From contig CAWAEG010000009.1 of the NCBI GenBank assembly GCA_963780895.1, forward strand, positions 310,001 through 374,000: a stretch of 64,000 bases of DNA, in the 5' to 3' direction. Every line of letters starts with the position of its first letter. The stretch's first letter is position 1. This document shows, piece by piece, positions 8,531 to 18,090 of the stretch. This stretch comes from DASQFI01 sp963780895. Its GTDB lineage: Bacteria > Acidobacteriota > Vicinamibacteria > Vicinamibacterales > SCN-69-37. Position numbers and translations under genes: made by a program. Under the pieces are notes generated by a model. It was not told where the DNA came from. It searched no databases and worked only from the letters and a program-made list of their open reading frames with translations.

Positions 8531-10534
8531 TCAGAGGCCCGACGGATACGTCTCGGCGACTTCGCCGACGTCCCACACCGCCGTGCGCTCGAGCGGCTCG
8601 ACGGCCCGTGTCTCGTCGAAATGCAGCACGTAATCGAACTGATCCGGCAGCGCCGCATGGAAGTAGTGACTCTGTCGCTCGGTCCGAGGCGCGTAGATCA
8701 CCCCGATCGCCCGTTCCAGCCTCGGCGGGCGCAGCACCCGTTGCACCTCCGGATCCTTCCGCAGCGGCAGCAGGAACCGGTCGATTCCGGTGTCGTGAAA
8801 CAGGCGCTCGTAGCTGTCAGGCAGCGAGGGCCGCACGTGACGGCGCTCCGCGGGCCCGTCCCATTCTGGAGCGGCTGTGACCGTACCGCTGTGGGTCGTC
8901 AGCCCGATGAGGACGGCCTCGTCGCCGAATTCCTCACGCACCAACTGTCCGAGGTTGAGCTCACCGTGCTGGCCCACCTCGGTGGCGCGCGCGTCACCCA
9001 GATGTGAATTGTGCGCCCACACCACGACGCGAATCCCGGGCGTCGAGCGTCCCAGGAACTTGCGGAGCTCGCGGAGCGTGTCGGCCATGTGCCGATCGCG
9101 CAGGTTCCATGACTGCACGCGCCCCCCGAGCATCGTGCGGTAGTACGCTTCGGCATTCCGCACGACGCGGGCGTTCTGTTCGGCGACGAAATACTCGTCA
9201 GCGGCGATGCGCCCGTCGCGCTTGGCATAGTCGGCCGCGCGCCGTCGCAGCTCGACGAGCTCACTCACGACTTCCTGTTCACATGACGGCGTCAGACCTG
9301 AACCGGTCGCGTACGCGTACGCCTGCAGCTCGTCGCCGAATCGATCGAAACAGGCGTAGCGCGTCCGGGCGCGTGCGGCCGCGTCCGGATCGACCTTGTG
9401 CAGATACGACAACACCGCTTCGGCCGACGCGTGCAGGCTGTAAAGGTCGAGGCCGTAGAAGCCGGCGCGGTCGGCTTCCGGGCGGTGATCGTTGAAGTTG
9501 CGCAGCCAGCCGACGAAGTCGAGCACGTCGGCGTTGCGCCACATCCACGCGGGAAAGCGCTTGAAGTCGGCGAGCGAATCGATCGCCTCCTGATCACGCC
9601 CGACGCCGCGCACGTAGCGGTTCACGCGATACGCGTCAGGCCAATCAGCCTCCACCGCGACCGCGCGGAAGCCCTTTTCCCGGATCAGTCGTCCGGTGAT
9701 GAGCGCGCGGTGACGGTAGAACTCGTGCGTGCCGTGCGTCGCTTCGCCGATGAGCACGATGCGCGCCTCGCCGATGGCAGCGAGCAGCGCGTCATAGTCC
9801 GTCGGTCCCCCGGAGAGCGGCTGCGCGGACCGCCGGACCACCTCGACGGCCGTGTGACCGCTCGACTTGTGCGGCGGTTGAGGATTGACCGATAGTGACG
9901 CGGAAGCCGGGTTCAACAGCCGTCGAACCTCGTCGTCCGTGGTCTGATCGAAATCGTCGTACCAGAGGCCGACCGCAGAGAAGGGTTCAGGGGTCAGCGG
10001 GCAGACGACCTGGTGGGCGAGCGCCGCGAGGCGCGTGCACGTGTCCTTCGCCCCGACAGGGGCCGCGACGATGATGCGCGCCGGCTTCTCCCCGCTGAGC
10101 GCCATGATCGCCGCTTCCATCGTGGCGCCGGTGGCGAGCCCATCGTCGACCAGAATCACCGTCCGGCCGGCGACCGACGCTCGCGCCCGGCCGCTGCGGA
10201 AGAGGGTGTCATGCCGATCCAGATGCAAACGCTCGCGCGACGCGACCTGCTCGACCAGTGCTGCCGGGATGGCCAGATCGCGGATCAGGCGCTGGCTGAG
10301 CACTTTGACCCCGCCTTCCGCGATGGCGCCCATCGCAAGCTCCGGATGTCCCGGCACGCCGAGCTTCCTTACCAGGAAGACGTCGAGGGGCGCCTCGAGG
10401 CGCGCGGCGATTTCGGCGGCGATGGGCACACCTCCTCGAGGGAGCCCGAGCACGAGGACGTCAGAGCGACCGGCGTATTCCGTGAGATGACGTGCGAGCT
10501 CACGGCCTGCATCGGTTCGATTGTGGTAGCGCAT
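8531..10534 (-). CDS. Phosphoribosyltransferase-erythromycin esterase fusion
   Basis: 667 residues in two parts. Residues 1 to ~215 form a type I phosphoribosyltransferase with PRPP loop VILVDDGLATGAT. Residues ~240 to the end are an erythromycin-esterase-like domain (EreA/B fold) with GEATHGTHEF, VAVEADWPDA and VVVWAHNSHLGD, which supply the family's conserved Glu and His residues. Despite the name, most such proteins are not proven resistance enzymes. Start ATG 10534 has an AGGTG site just upstream. It is the first gene of the operon that continues with AarF-like kinase, histidine kinase and ADH. Confidence 0.88.
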   Translation of the reverse strand: MRYHNRTDAGRELARHLTEYAGRSDVLVLGLPRGGVPIAAEIAARLEAPLDVFLVRKLGVPGHPELAMGAIAEGGVKVLSQRLIRDLAIPAALVEQVASRERLHLDRHDTLFRSGRARASVAGRTVILVDDGLATGATMEAAIMALSGEKPARIIVAAPVGAKDTCTRLAALAHQVVCPLTPEPFSAVGLWYDDFDQTTDDEVRRLLNPASASLSVNPQPPHKSSGHTAVEVVRRSAQPLSGGPTDYDALLAAIGEARIVLIGEATHGTHEFYRHRALITGRLIREKGFRAVAVEADWPDAYRVNRYVRGVGRDQEAIDSLADFKRFPAWMWRNADVLDFVGWLRNFNDHRPEADRAGFYGLDLYSLHASAEAVLSYLHKVDPDAAARARTRYACFDRFGDELQAYAYATGSGLTPSCEQEVVSELVELRRRAADYAKRDGRIAADEYFVAEQNARVVRNAEAYYRTMLGGRVQSWNLRDRHMADTLRELRKFLGRSTPGIRVVVWAHNSHLGDARATEVGQHGELNLGQLVREEFGDEAVLIGLTTHSGTVTAAPEWDGPAERRHVRPSLPDSYERLFHDTGIDRFLLPLRKDPEVQRVLRPPRLERAIGVIYAPRTERQSHYFHAALPDQFDYVLHFDETRAVEPLERTAVWDVGEVAETYPSGL

Positions 10535-10675
10535 GATGCACCTGCACCTGCGTGTCATCGGAGCAAGCCACGTGCCACCCACGCACTCGCGGGGTGTGGA
10601 ACGCGCCGGCGGGACAACAACGTTTGCGTAAAGCACCCCTCGTTCCGACAGATCGTCAGCTGACCTGTTGAGGCC

Positions 10676-11615
10676 TCAAAGTGCAGGCGCCCGACGTGAT
10701 GATGCAGGTCTCTGCGTGACGTCTACCGGTGCACCGACCCGCTCCCGCACAGCAGCCGCGACCGCCTGCCAATCCACTTCCGCATCGAGCTCCTCGGCGG
10801 CCGCCCATCGACGGACGAATGCCAGCGGGTCTGGCGCACGTCGATAGACGTCGGGATGCGCCTCGATCCAGATGGTCCCGTCGGCGGTTCTGGAAAGCAG
10901 GATCGGCTCGTACATGATGAGACCGCGGGTGCCGACCGCGACCGACGCAACCAGCCGCGCGACGTCATCGGGATGGAGCCGGATGCATCCGTGCGTCTGA
11001 AAGCGATAAATGCTTGCCGGAGCATTCGTGCCGTGAATGCCGTACCCGGCCCGATCGAGACCGAGCCAGTGCGCTCCCAGCGGATTACCCGGACCCGCCG
11101 GTACGTGGGTCAGCACGGGTTTGCCCGCGCGCCGCATTTCGTCCTGAATCGAGAGGGGCACGTCCCAGACGGGATCCGTTTCGAGCGACGCGACGCGGAA
11201 CGCGCCGACGAACGTCGGCCAGGTCGGCCGGCCGAGACCGACCGGATACGCGGTGACGGCACCCGCGTCGTCGCGGAAGAACAGCAGCCGCTGCGGAATG
11301 TTGATGACGATTGGCATCGCCGCTGATTCTGGAATCAGGTGACGGTTGTCCACCGCCAGAGCCTGGCCCGATCGCAGGCTGGCCGTTGCAGTGAGCTGAT
11401 TGAGTGCCGCGAGCTGACGCAGATTGACGCCAAAGCGTGCGCTGACGAGGGTAAGCGAATCGCCCCGCTTGACGGTGTAAACGAAGCGGCCGCCGGTCAT
11501 GACGGCGTCGGGCCGGGACCGCTTCGTGGTCACTCCACGCCGATCCGCCCATCGCGGCCGTCATCACGACGGCTACGGTGACGGCAGCCCGGTGTCCGAA
11601 CAGAGAGAGAGCCAT
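10676..11615 (-). CDS. LysM plus L,D-transpeptidase (YkuD), frameshifted near its N-terminus
   Basis: The main frame (from 11533) holds a LysM domain (TVKRGDSLTLVSARFG, about residues 18-60) and a YkuD L,D-transpeptidase with catalytic motif GIHGTN..HGCIRL. It should crosslink peptidoglycan in the periplasm, but this frame has no signal peptide. A good signal peptide (start ATG 11615, site GAGGA, ending GGSAWS) lies just upstream in another frame. The intact gene therefore most likely starts at 11615 and has lost or gained one base around 11535. Downstream of the gene (10637-10675) I see no clear terminator. Confidence 0.82.
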
Positions 11616-11852
11616 CGCGATCCTCGTTCGCCGCTTTTCTTCTCGAGCAAGCGGTGTGCCGGTCGCATGCGCCGGGAACGTTCGCCAAGCTCATCGGCCA
11701 GCCCGTGAATTCCTCCGCACCACCGCGGGGTTTTCAGCGGTCGCGCCGCGGCTCCAGCCGGGCCCGCGCCGAATCGGCCGTGAATCGCATCCGGCGCTTC
11801 AGCGATGCGTTGGTCCCGAAGCTGCAAATGCACTTGCCGATGTGAGGGAGCG

Positions 11853-12782
11853 ATGCTGGCTCGAAGACTCGGGTTCCGCGTCCTGCTGCTGATCGGCGCC
11901 CTCGGGGTTGTCGTCACGGCATTCCTTATGTACGTGCGTCCGTGGTACCTGCGCTGGGGCGCGTCGGACGCCGAGCTCACCCAGGCGCTGCCCGGGGACG
12001 GCATCATTCCACATGCGATCGCTCAGCAGACACGAGCCATCACCATCCAGGCGCCGATCGAGCGCGCATGGCCTTGGCTGGCGCAGCTGGGCCAGGACCG
12101 CGGCGGTTTCTACAGCTTCGACCTGCTCGAGAACCTCGTCGGCTGCGAGATGCCGGTTGACGATGTTCTCCGCCCCGAACACCAGGCCTGGCGGCTCGGC
12201 GACAAGCTCTGGATGTATCCCCCGGACAAGGCCGGCGGCGCAGGATTCGCCACGCTGCAGTCGTACGTGCCGGGCCGTGCGCTGGGCTTTGCGACCCGTG
12301 CGATCGGGACCGGACTCGACGAGCCTGAGAACGGCAGTTGGTCGTTCGTGCTGCAGCCGATCGACGCACGGCGAACACGCCTCTTGATCAGGGGGCGATT
12401 GGCGCCCGGTCGGTCCACGGCAGGCGTCGCGTTCGACCGCCTGGTCTTCGAGCCGATTCATTTCTTCATGGAACGCCGCATGATGCTCGGCATCAAGGAC
12501 CTCGCGGAAGGCAGGTCTCGCGGCCGGCCGGTCAATCACGCGCAGGTCGGCCTGTGGGTGCTGGCGTTCCTTCTGCTGACGGGCACGGGCGTTCTGCTGC
12601 TTCGCGGTGACGACTGGATCCTCGCGGCGATGTCCTTCGTCAGCGCGGCGCTGGTGTTCCAGGTGTTGACGCTCGGTCAGCCGCCGCCGGCGGTCGGGGC
12701 AGCCATCCTCGTCATGGCGAGCGCGCCAATTGTCATGGAGGTGCGGCGGAGCCGCGCGCTGCGTGCCGTGAGGCCGTCGTGA
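11853..12782 (+). CDS. Membrane-anchored SRPBCC-like protein
   Basis: 309 residues. There is one N-terminal membrane helix (about 7-28), then a START/SRPBCC-like domain with the pattern R-P-W..RWGA-D-E, an I-x-A-P-x-E-x-A-W-P-W-L segment and RGGFYSFD, and three C-terminal membrane helices. Start ATG 11853 is preceded by GGGAG. It is a paralogue of the shorter protein at 45060-45707, which lacks the C-terminal helices. SRPBCC domains bind hydrophobic ligands; no ligand can be inferred. Its stop overlaps the start of the next gene. Confidence 0.75.
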   Translation: MLARRLGFRVLLLIGALGVVVTAFLMYVRPWYLRWGASDAELTQALPGDGIIPHAIAQQTRAITIQAPIERAWPWLAQLGQDRGGFYSFDLLENLVGCEMPVDDVLRPEHQAWRLGDKLWMYPPDKAGGAGFATLQSYVPGRALGFATRAIGTGLDEPENGSWSFVLQPIDARRTRLLIRGRLAPGRSTAGVAFDRLVFEPIHFFMERRMMLGIKDLAEGRSRGRPVNHAQVGLWVLAFLLLTGTGVLLLRGDDWILAAMSFVSAALVFQVLTLGQPPPAVGAAILVMASAPIVMEVRRSRALRAVRPS

Positions 12783-13234
12783 CGATCCGTGCGCTGCTCG
12801 TCTGGTCCGCCATCGTGCCGATCGCCATCGTCAACGGCGTGCTCCGGGATCTCGTCATCAGCCCATACATCGGCGCCATCCTGGCCCACGTGATCAGCAC
12901 GGCGTTGTTGTGTTTCGCGATTGTCGCGTGGACCTGGCTGATGATTCCGTGGATCCGGCCGCCGCATTCGATCACCGCCGTTCGTATCGGCCTGGGCTGG
13001 CTCGCGCTGACCCTGGCGTTTGAATTCCTCGCCGGTCACTTCGTCTTCGGCATGTCTTGGAGCCGTCTGGCCGCCGACTACAACGTCGCGCAGGGCCGGG
13101 TGTGGATCATCGTGCTCGCGACGACCGTACTGGCGCCGTGGTTGGCCTCGCGCGGCCGCCGGATCGGCCATGCGTCTGCGGCCAGCGCGGAACGGCCGTC
13201 GCGTGGACCTGAACCGGTCGGAGGTGCGTCATGA
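12779..13234 (+). CDS. Four-helix membrane protein of unknown function
   Basis: 151 residues with four predicted membrane segments and a short Arg/Ser-rich cytoplasmic tail. Start GTG 12779 overlaps the preceding stop by GTGA, so translation is coupled. I do not recognise a named family. The context is a three-gene membrane operon with the SRPBCC-like protein before it and a 26-residue hydrophobic peptide after it. Confidence 0.7.
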   Translation: MTIRALLVWSAIVPIAIVNGVLRDLVISPYIGAILAHVISTALLCFAIVAWTWLMIPWIRPPHSITAVRIGLGWLALTLAFEFLAGHFVFGMSWSRLAADYNVAQGRVWIIVLATTVLAPWLASRGRRIGHASAASAERPSRGPEPVGGAS

Positions 13235-13311
13235 CGGAGCAGGAATTGCTGGACGCGCATTGGGCAGCCATCTTCGCTTCGCTGCTGTTGTGGTTGATCA
13301 GCCGGCGATAG
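13231..13311 (+). CDS. 26-residue single-helix membrane peptide
   Basis: ATG 13231 overlaps the previous stop as ATGA, and GGAGG lies nine bases upstream inside the preceding gene. The peptide is 26 residues: an acidic N-terminus (MTEQELLDAHW), a hydrophobic helix and a C-terminal SRR. The in-out charge pattern, the ribosome site and the coupled start argue for a real microprotein, but there is no homology evidence. Confidence 0.5.
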   Translation: MTEQELLDAHWAAIFASLLLWLISRR

Positions 13312-13334
13312 CGGTCAATGGGCGGCCCGCGCCT

Positions 13335-16009
13335 CTAGTAACTGACTCGTCTTGAAACAGGCCGGCTCATCGGACGCTCGATCCGCACCCGGACGTCGAG
13401 CGCCCGCACGCCGCGCTCGAGGACGACGAGCGGATTCACGTCGAGCTCGCGGATTTCCGGACAGAGTCGACGAGCGCCGACAGCCGGAGGAGCGCTTCCC
13501 GAAGCGCCGGCTCGTCAGCGGGCGTCGCGCCTCGATAGCCGCGGAGCAGTCGCGCCCCACGCAATCCGTCGATCATCGCCGCGGCGTCGGGCTCGGTCAG
13601 CGGATACAGCCGGAATTGCATGTCCGCGAGAAGTTCCGTCAGCGTGCCTCCGGTCGCGCACCCGAGGACGGGTCCGAACGTCGGATCCTCCACGGCTCCG
13701 ACGAGCATCTCGATCCCGCCAGGTACCATTTCCTGCACGAGCGCGCCGGTCATTGCGCCGCCGAGCCGGCGTGTCAGGTCGCGCCACGCTTCACGCACAT
13801 CGCCGGTCGTCTGCAGCCGCAGCCGCACGCCGCCGACTTCGGTCTTGTGGAGAATCGTCGGGCCGATCGCTTTGAGGACGACCGGGTAACCGATGCGATT
13901 GGCTGCCTCGACGGCGGCGTCCTCACTCGCGGCGCTGCGACTGACTGCCGTGGGAATCCGGACGGCCGACACAAGCGCCTGCGCATCGTCGGGCGTCAGC
14001 CAGCCGCCGCCGCTCTGCAGGACGCGATCGACGATCGCCCGCGCGCCATCGCGATCGACGTCGTCGAAGGTCGCCGGGGCGGGTTCCGGCTGTCGTCGCC
14101 AGTCGCCGTACGTCGCGGCCCGGGCGAGCGCGCCGGCCGCCGCTTCCGGAAACCTGAAACAGGGGATCGGATCCAGCATCGGTCCGGCCGACTGGGCCGA
14201 CATGAAAATAGCGAGCACGGGCTTGGCCGGTCGCGACGTCGTCACCCGTTTGATGGCCGCCGCGACGTCCTCGCCTTTGGTCACCAGCGGCGGGATGAAA
14301 ATCACCAGGACACTGTCCACGGCTTCGTCGTCGAGCAGCGTCGCGAGCGCGCGTTCGTACTGATCGGCCGTCGCCGACGCGATCATGTCGACCGGGTTGC
14401 CGATGGCCGCCGCAGGCGGCAGAAACGATCGCAATGCCGCGAACGACCGTTTCGACAGCACCGGCAGCGTGAGCCCGGACGCCTCGCACGCGTCGGCGGC
14501 CAGGATACCGGGTCCGCCCGCGTTCGTCAGGATCCCGACGCGATGTCCCTGCGGCAGCGGCTGTGTCGCGAGCAGCCGCGCCACGTCGAACATCTCTTCG
14601 AGCGTGTTGGTCCGGATGACGCCGGACTGACGAAACAGCGCATCGACAATGGCGTCGCTCGATGCGAGTGCCCCGGTGTGCGACAAGGCCGCGCGCGCGC
14701 CGGCTGCTGACCGGCCCGATTTGACGGCGACGATCGGTTTCCGCCGACCGACCCGGCGCGCGATCTGACTGAACTTGCGCGGGTTGCCGAAGCTTTCGAC
14801 GTACAGCAGGATGACGCCCGTATTCGGATCGTTCACCCAGTACTGGATGAGGTCGTTACTCGAGACGTCCGCCTTGTTGCCGACGGAGACGAAGGTGGAA
14901 AGGCCGATGCCCAGGTCGCGCGCGTAATCGAGCACGGCCAGGCCGAGCGCCCCGCTTTGCGTGGACATCGCGACGTGTCCGGCCGGCGGATAGACCGGCG
15001 CGAAGGTCGCGTTCAGCCGCACGTCCGGCGCGGTGTTGAGCACGCCCATGCAGTTCGGGCCGACGAGCCGGATGCCCGCCTCACGAATGCGCGCGACGAT
15101 CGAGGCCTCGAGGGCTCGACCCTCGGCGCCTGTTTCGCCGAATCCCGCGCTGATGATCACCAGGGCCCGCACACGCCTGACGATGCAATCGTCCACGACG
15201 CCGCTCACTTGGCTGGCCGGCACGCAGATCACCGCGAGGTCGATGTCGTCGGGAATCTCGTTGAGGCGCCGGACTGCCGGCACGCCGTCAATCTTGGCCG
15301 CGCTCGGGTGAACGACGAACAGGCGTCCCGTGAAGCCCGCGCTGACGAGGTTGTGCAGAATCTCCGATCCAATCTTGCCGCGCTCGCGGCTGGCACCGAT
15401 GACGGCGACCGACCGGGGGGCCAGAAACGCCTGTACCGAGGCCGTCGCGGCCGTTTCGGATCGCGCGGCGGCCCGAGCCTCGAATCCTGGCGTGCGATCG
15501 AGATCCAGGACGACGTGGAAGACGCCGGCCTCGAGCTGCTGATCGATGGCAAAGCCAGAATCGACGAACACGCCCATCATGCGGTGGTTGTTCGTCAGCA
15601 CATACGCGTCGAACCGCTGGATGCGGTGCGCGCGCGCAATGTCGGCGAGGGTCTCGAGCATGCGCGTGCCGATGCCCCGGCCCTGCAGCGCATCGCTGGT
15701 GACGAACGCCACCTCGGCCCGTTCCGGCACGTGCGGATCCCGCATGTAACCGGCGAGCGCGCACGCCTCGCCTTTGGATTCGGCGACGAGCGTGAATGCC
15801 TGGTCCGGATTGGCGTGGAGCAGTCCGGAGACGTCGAGCGTGGGCAGCTTGGGAATCCGGAAAAAACGCGAATACAGGCTTTCGGTCGAGAGCCGGCCGA
15901 ACATCGCCCGCACCGCCGTCTCATCGGCTGGCTTTGCCGGGCGAAGGTGGACCGTGGATCCGTCGCGCAGGACGACGTCGGACTCGTGAGTGGTCGTTGC
16001 AGCCGTCAT
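13335..16009 (-). CDS. GNAT acetyltransferase fused to ADP-forming acyl-CoA synthetase (Pat-like)
   Basis: The order is a GNAT domain (about residues 10-180, QGRGIGTRM for acetyl-CoA), a CoA-binding domain (from ~200, SVAVIGASRERGKIG), the succinyl-CoA-ligase-like domains (ALSHTGALASSD keeps the family His) and an ATP-grasp_5 domain (GYPVVLKAIG, HKTEVGGV). Proteins of this plan either make acetyl-CoA/acetate plus ATP or acetylate other proteins, as Pat enzymes do. The uninterrupted frame stops at 13436, but the expected ending (P-E-I-R-E-L-D-V-N-P-L) continues in another frame to a stop at 13335, so one base is missing near 13468. It starts 6 bases after the response regulator. Confidence 0.87.
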
Positions 16010-16015
16010 GTCGAT

Positions 16016-16777
16016 CTACACCGGTTGGTCCGCGCCAGAGCCGGCCGAAGAGACCATCACCCGCCCCACTGGTTGCGCCGGAGTTCCGGCTGCGCCTGCC
16101 AGAGGCGTCTCAACAGCGTATCCAATGACATATCCCACTCCGCGCACGGCATGCAGAAGCGGCCTTTCGGCTGGCAGGTCGACTTTCTTCCTGAGATGGC
16201 TGATGAAGACGTCGATGACATTCGTCAGCCGATCCCAATTGACGCCCCACACGCGCTCGGCAATCGTCGAGCGGCTCACCGGCTGGTCCGCGTGTCGCAT
16301 GAGGTACTCGAGCAGCGCGAATTCCCTCGATGTGAGCTCGATTCGCCGGCGTCTGCGGCTGACCTGCCTCGTCACCGGATCGAGCCGCAGATCGGCGACG
16401 ACGATCGGGTGGATGGCCGGGCCGCGGTTTCGGCGCAGCAACGCCCGCACGTGAGCGTTGAGCTCACGCGGGGCAACCGGCTTCGTGAGGTAATCGTCGG
16501 CACCGGCATCCAGTGCGTCGACGCGATCGGCGACGCGCGCCCGCGACGAGAGCATCAGAATCGGGACCATGAGTTCGGCCGTCCGGAGGCTGCGACAGAT
16601 CACCAGACTTTCCCGATAAGGGGCATCCAGAATCAGCAGGTCGTACACGCTCCCTCGCAAGCATTCGATCAGTGCCCCGGGTTCCGACGTCACGTCGACG
16701 TCGAATCCTTGCGTCTGTAACGCCAGCCGCACTGGTCTTTCCTGTGCCCTCAGCTCTCGAACAATGAGTATGCGCAC
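16016..16777 (-). CDS. OmpR-family response regulator (atypical receiver)
   Basis: 253 residues: a receiver domain with phospho-acceptor Asp51 (LLILD) and the conserved Lys (YLTKPV), then a winged-helix DNA-binding domain (about 130-225, with the IDVFISHLRKK recognition helix). The N-terminal acidic pair that binds magnesium is not intact: the usual D/E-D is R-E here (ILIVREL), so phosphorylation may be altered. The ~28-residue C-terminal tail has no domain. It heads an operon with the GNAT/acyl-CoA synthetase, which suggests it controls that gene. No kinase is next to it; the only kinase in the window is at 5422-6813. Confidence 0.85.
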   Translation of the reverse strand: MRILIVRELRAQERPVRLALQTQGFDVDVTSEPGALIECLRGSVYDLLILDAPYRESLVICRSLRTAELMVPILMLSSRARVADRVDALDAGADDYLTKPVAPRELNAHVRALLRRNRGPAIHPIVVADLRLDPVTRQVSRRRRRIELTSREFALLEYLMRHADQPVSRSTIAERVWGVNWDRLTNVIDVFISHLRKKVDLPAERPLLHAVRGVGYVIGYAVETPLAGAAGTPAQPVGRVMVSSAGSGADQPV

Positions 16778-17057
16778 GTCGCAATCCTGGCCGCCGGCGA
16801 CCTGCGTACGCCGGTCGGTCCGGACAAATGATTAAAAGTCGTTCACGAACATTCGTCGAGCGCGTGGCCGTGTTATGAAATGTCGATCGTGCCGGTCCGT
16901 GCCGCCCCGAATCGCGCTCTCACTCTTCGGCCTCACAGGAGCAACGGTCGTACCCGATCAAAAAGACGGTCGTCGTGTTCATGGCATGGCGCTTGCTGAT
17001 CTGAGCAGCCCGGTGGATACGCGCTGACTGGCTTCTGGGCGGAGGTAAACAGCCGCG

Positions 17058-18080
17058 ATGCGCCGAATGACTCAGCGAATTCAGCCGTGGACCTGCGTCG
17101 TGGCCGCTGGGGTCGTCTGGGTGATCGCGATGGCCCGCGTACAGGCGGGCGCCCAGGCTGCCCCCGACACGATCGGGCCTGCGGAAAATCCCCCCGCATC
17201 GTTGAATCTTGCTCAGTCGCCCCAGGCTTCTCCCCAGCAGCCTGCAGCGGCCGCCGGCGCGACGTACGTCGGCGAGACCACCTGCCTCACGTGTCACGAC
17301 GACAAGAAACAGGGCTACTTCAGCAGCCCGCATCACCGCGCCATCGATCCGCGGACCCCCGCCGCCAAGCAGGGCTGTGAAAGCTGTCACGGGCCGGGCA
17401 GCCTGCACATCACTGATCCGGCCGCGAATCCGGTCAAGCGTTTTTCGAAATTACCGCCCGATCAGGTGAACGCCACCTGCACGACCTGCCACAACCGGGG
17501 GGAGCACACGCTCTGGGACGGCAGTCAGCATGAGAATCGCGGCTTGAGCTGCGTGTCCTGCCACACCGTCCATACGCCGAAGAACGAGTTCAAACAACTG
17601 AGGGAACCGACGCAGGCCAGGCTGTGTGCCAACTGCCACCGCGACAAAGTCGCCAAGCTCGATCGGTCGGGTCACATGCCCGTCCGGGAGGGCAAGATGG
17701 AGTGCTCGACCTGCCACAACGTTCACGGGTCGACGAACGTCAAGCTCCTGCGCAGGGGCGACTCGGTGGCTGAGCTGTGCACGACCTGTCACGCCGACAA
17801 ACGAGGGCCGTACCTGTGGGAGCACGCGCCCAGCCGCGACGGCTGTACGACCTGCCACGATCCGCACGGCTCGTCGAACGAGCGGATGCTCGTGGCGAAA
17901 CCGCCGATTCTCTGCCAGCGCTGTCATGTGGCGACGCGACATCCGAGCACGATCTACGATGCGGCGCTTGTCGGAGCCGGGACGAACCCGAGCGCCCGGA
18001 TCTACGGCCGATCGTGTGTGACGTGCCATTCGGCCATCCACGGGTCGAATCACCCGAGCGGTCAGCGCTTCATCAGGTGA
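17058..18080 (+). CDS. Periplasmic decaheme c-type cytochrome (MtrA/DmsE-like)
   Basis: 340 residues with an N-terminal export signal (about 10-33) and exactly ten CXXCH haem sites spread from residue ~75 to ~325. Length and haem count match the MtrA/DmsE/PioA decaheme family, which fills an outer-membrane porin to carry electrons across the outer membrane. The start has GGAGGT upstream. The porin gene follows after 10 bases. Direction of electron flow (metal or electrode reduction, or iron oxidation) cannot be read from sequence. Confidence 0.93.
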   Translation: MRRMTQRIQPWTCVVAAGVVWVIAMARVQAGAQAAPDTIGPAENPPASLNLAQSPQASPQQPAAAAGATYVGETTCLTCHDDKKQGYFSSPHHRAIDPRTPAAKQGCESCHGPGSLHITDPAANPVKRFSKLPPDQVNATCTTCHNRGEHTLWDGSQHENRGLSCVSCHTVHTPKNEFKQLREPTQARLCANCHRDKVAKLDRSGHMPVREGKMECSTCHNVHGSTNVKLLRRGDSVAELCTTCHADKRGPYLWEHAPSRDGCTTCHDPHGSSNERMLVAKPPILCQRCHVATRHPSTIYDAALVGAGTNPSARIYGRSCVTCHSAIHGSNHPSGQRFIR

Positions 18081-18090
18081 GGAGAGCATC

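Noticed and set aside
8531..9900. Macrolide resistance gene
   Set aside because: The erythromycin-esterase-like domain is fused to a phosphoribosyltransferase and sits in a metabolic operon; resistance activity cannot be inferred.
13352..14710. 452-codon plus-strand frame
   Set aside because: Lies opposite the acyl-CoA synthetase fusion, whose domains are clear; the product is Arg-rich without family features.
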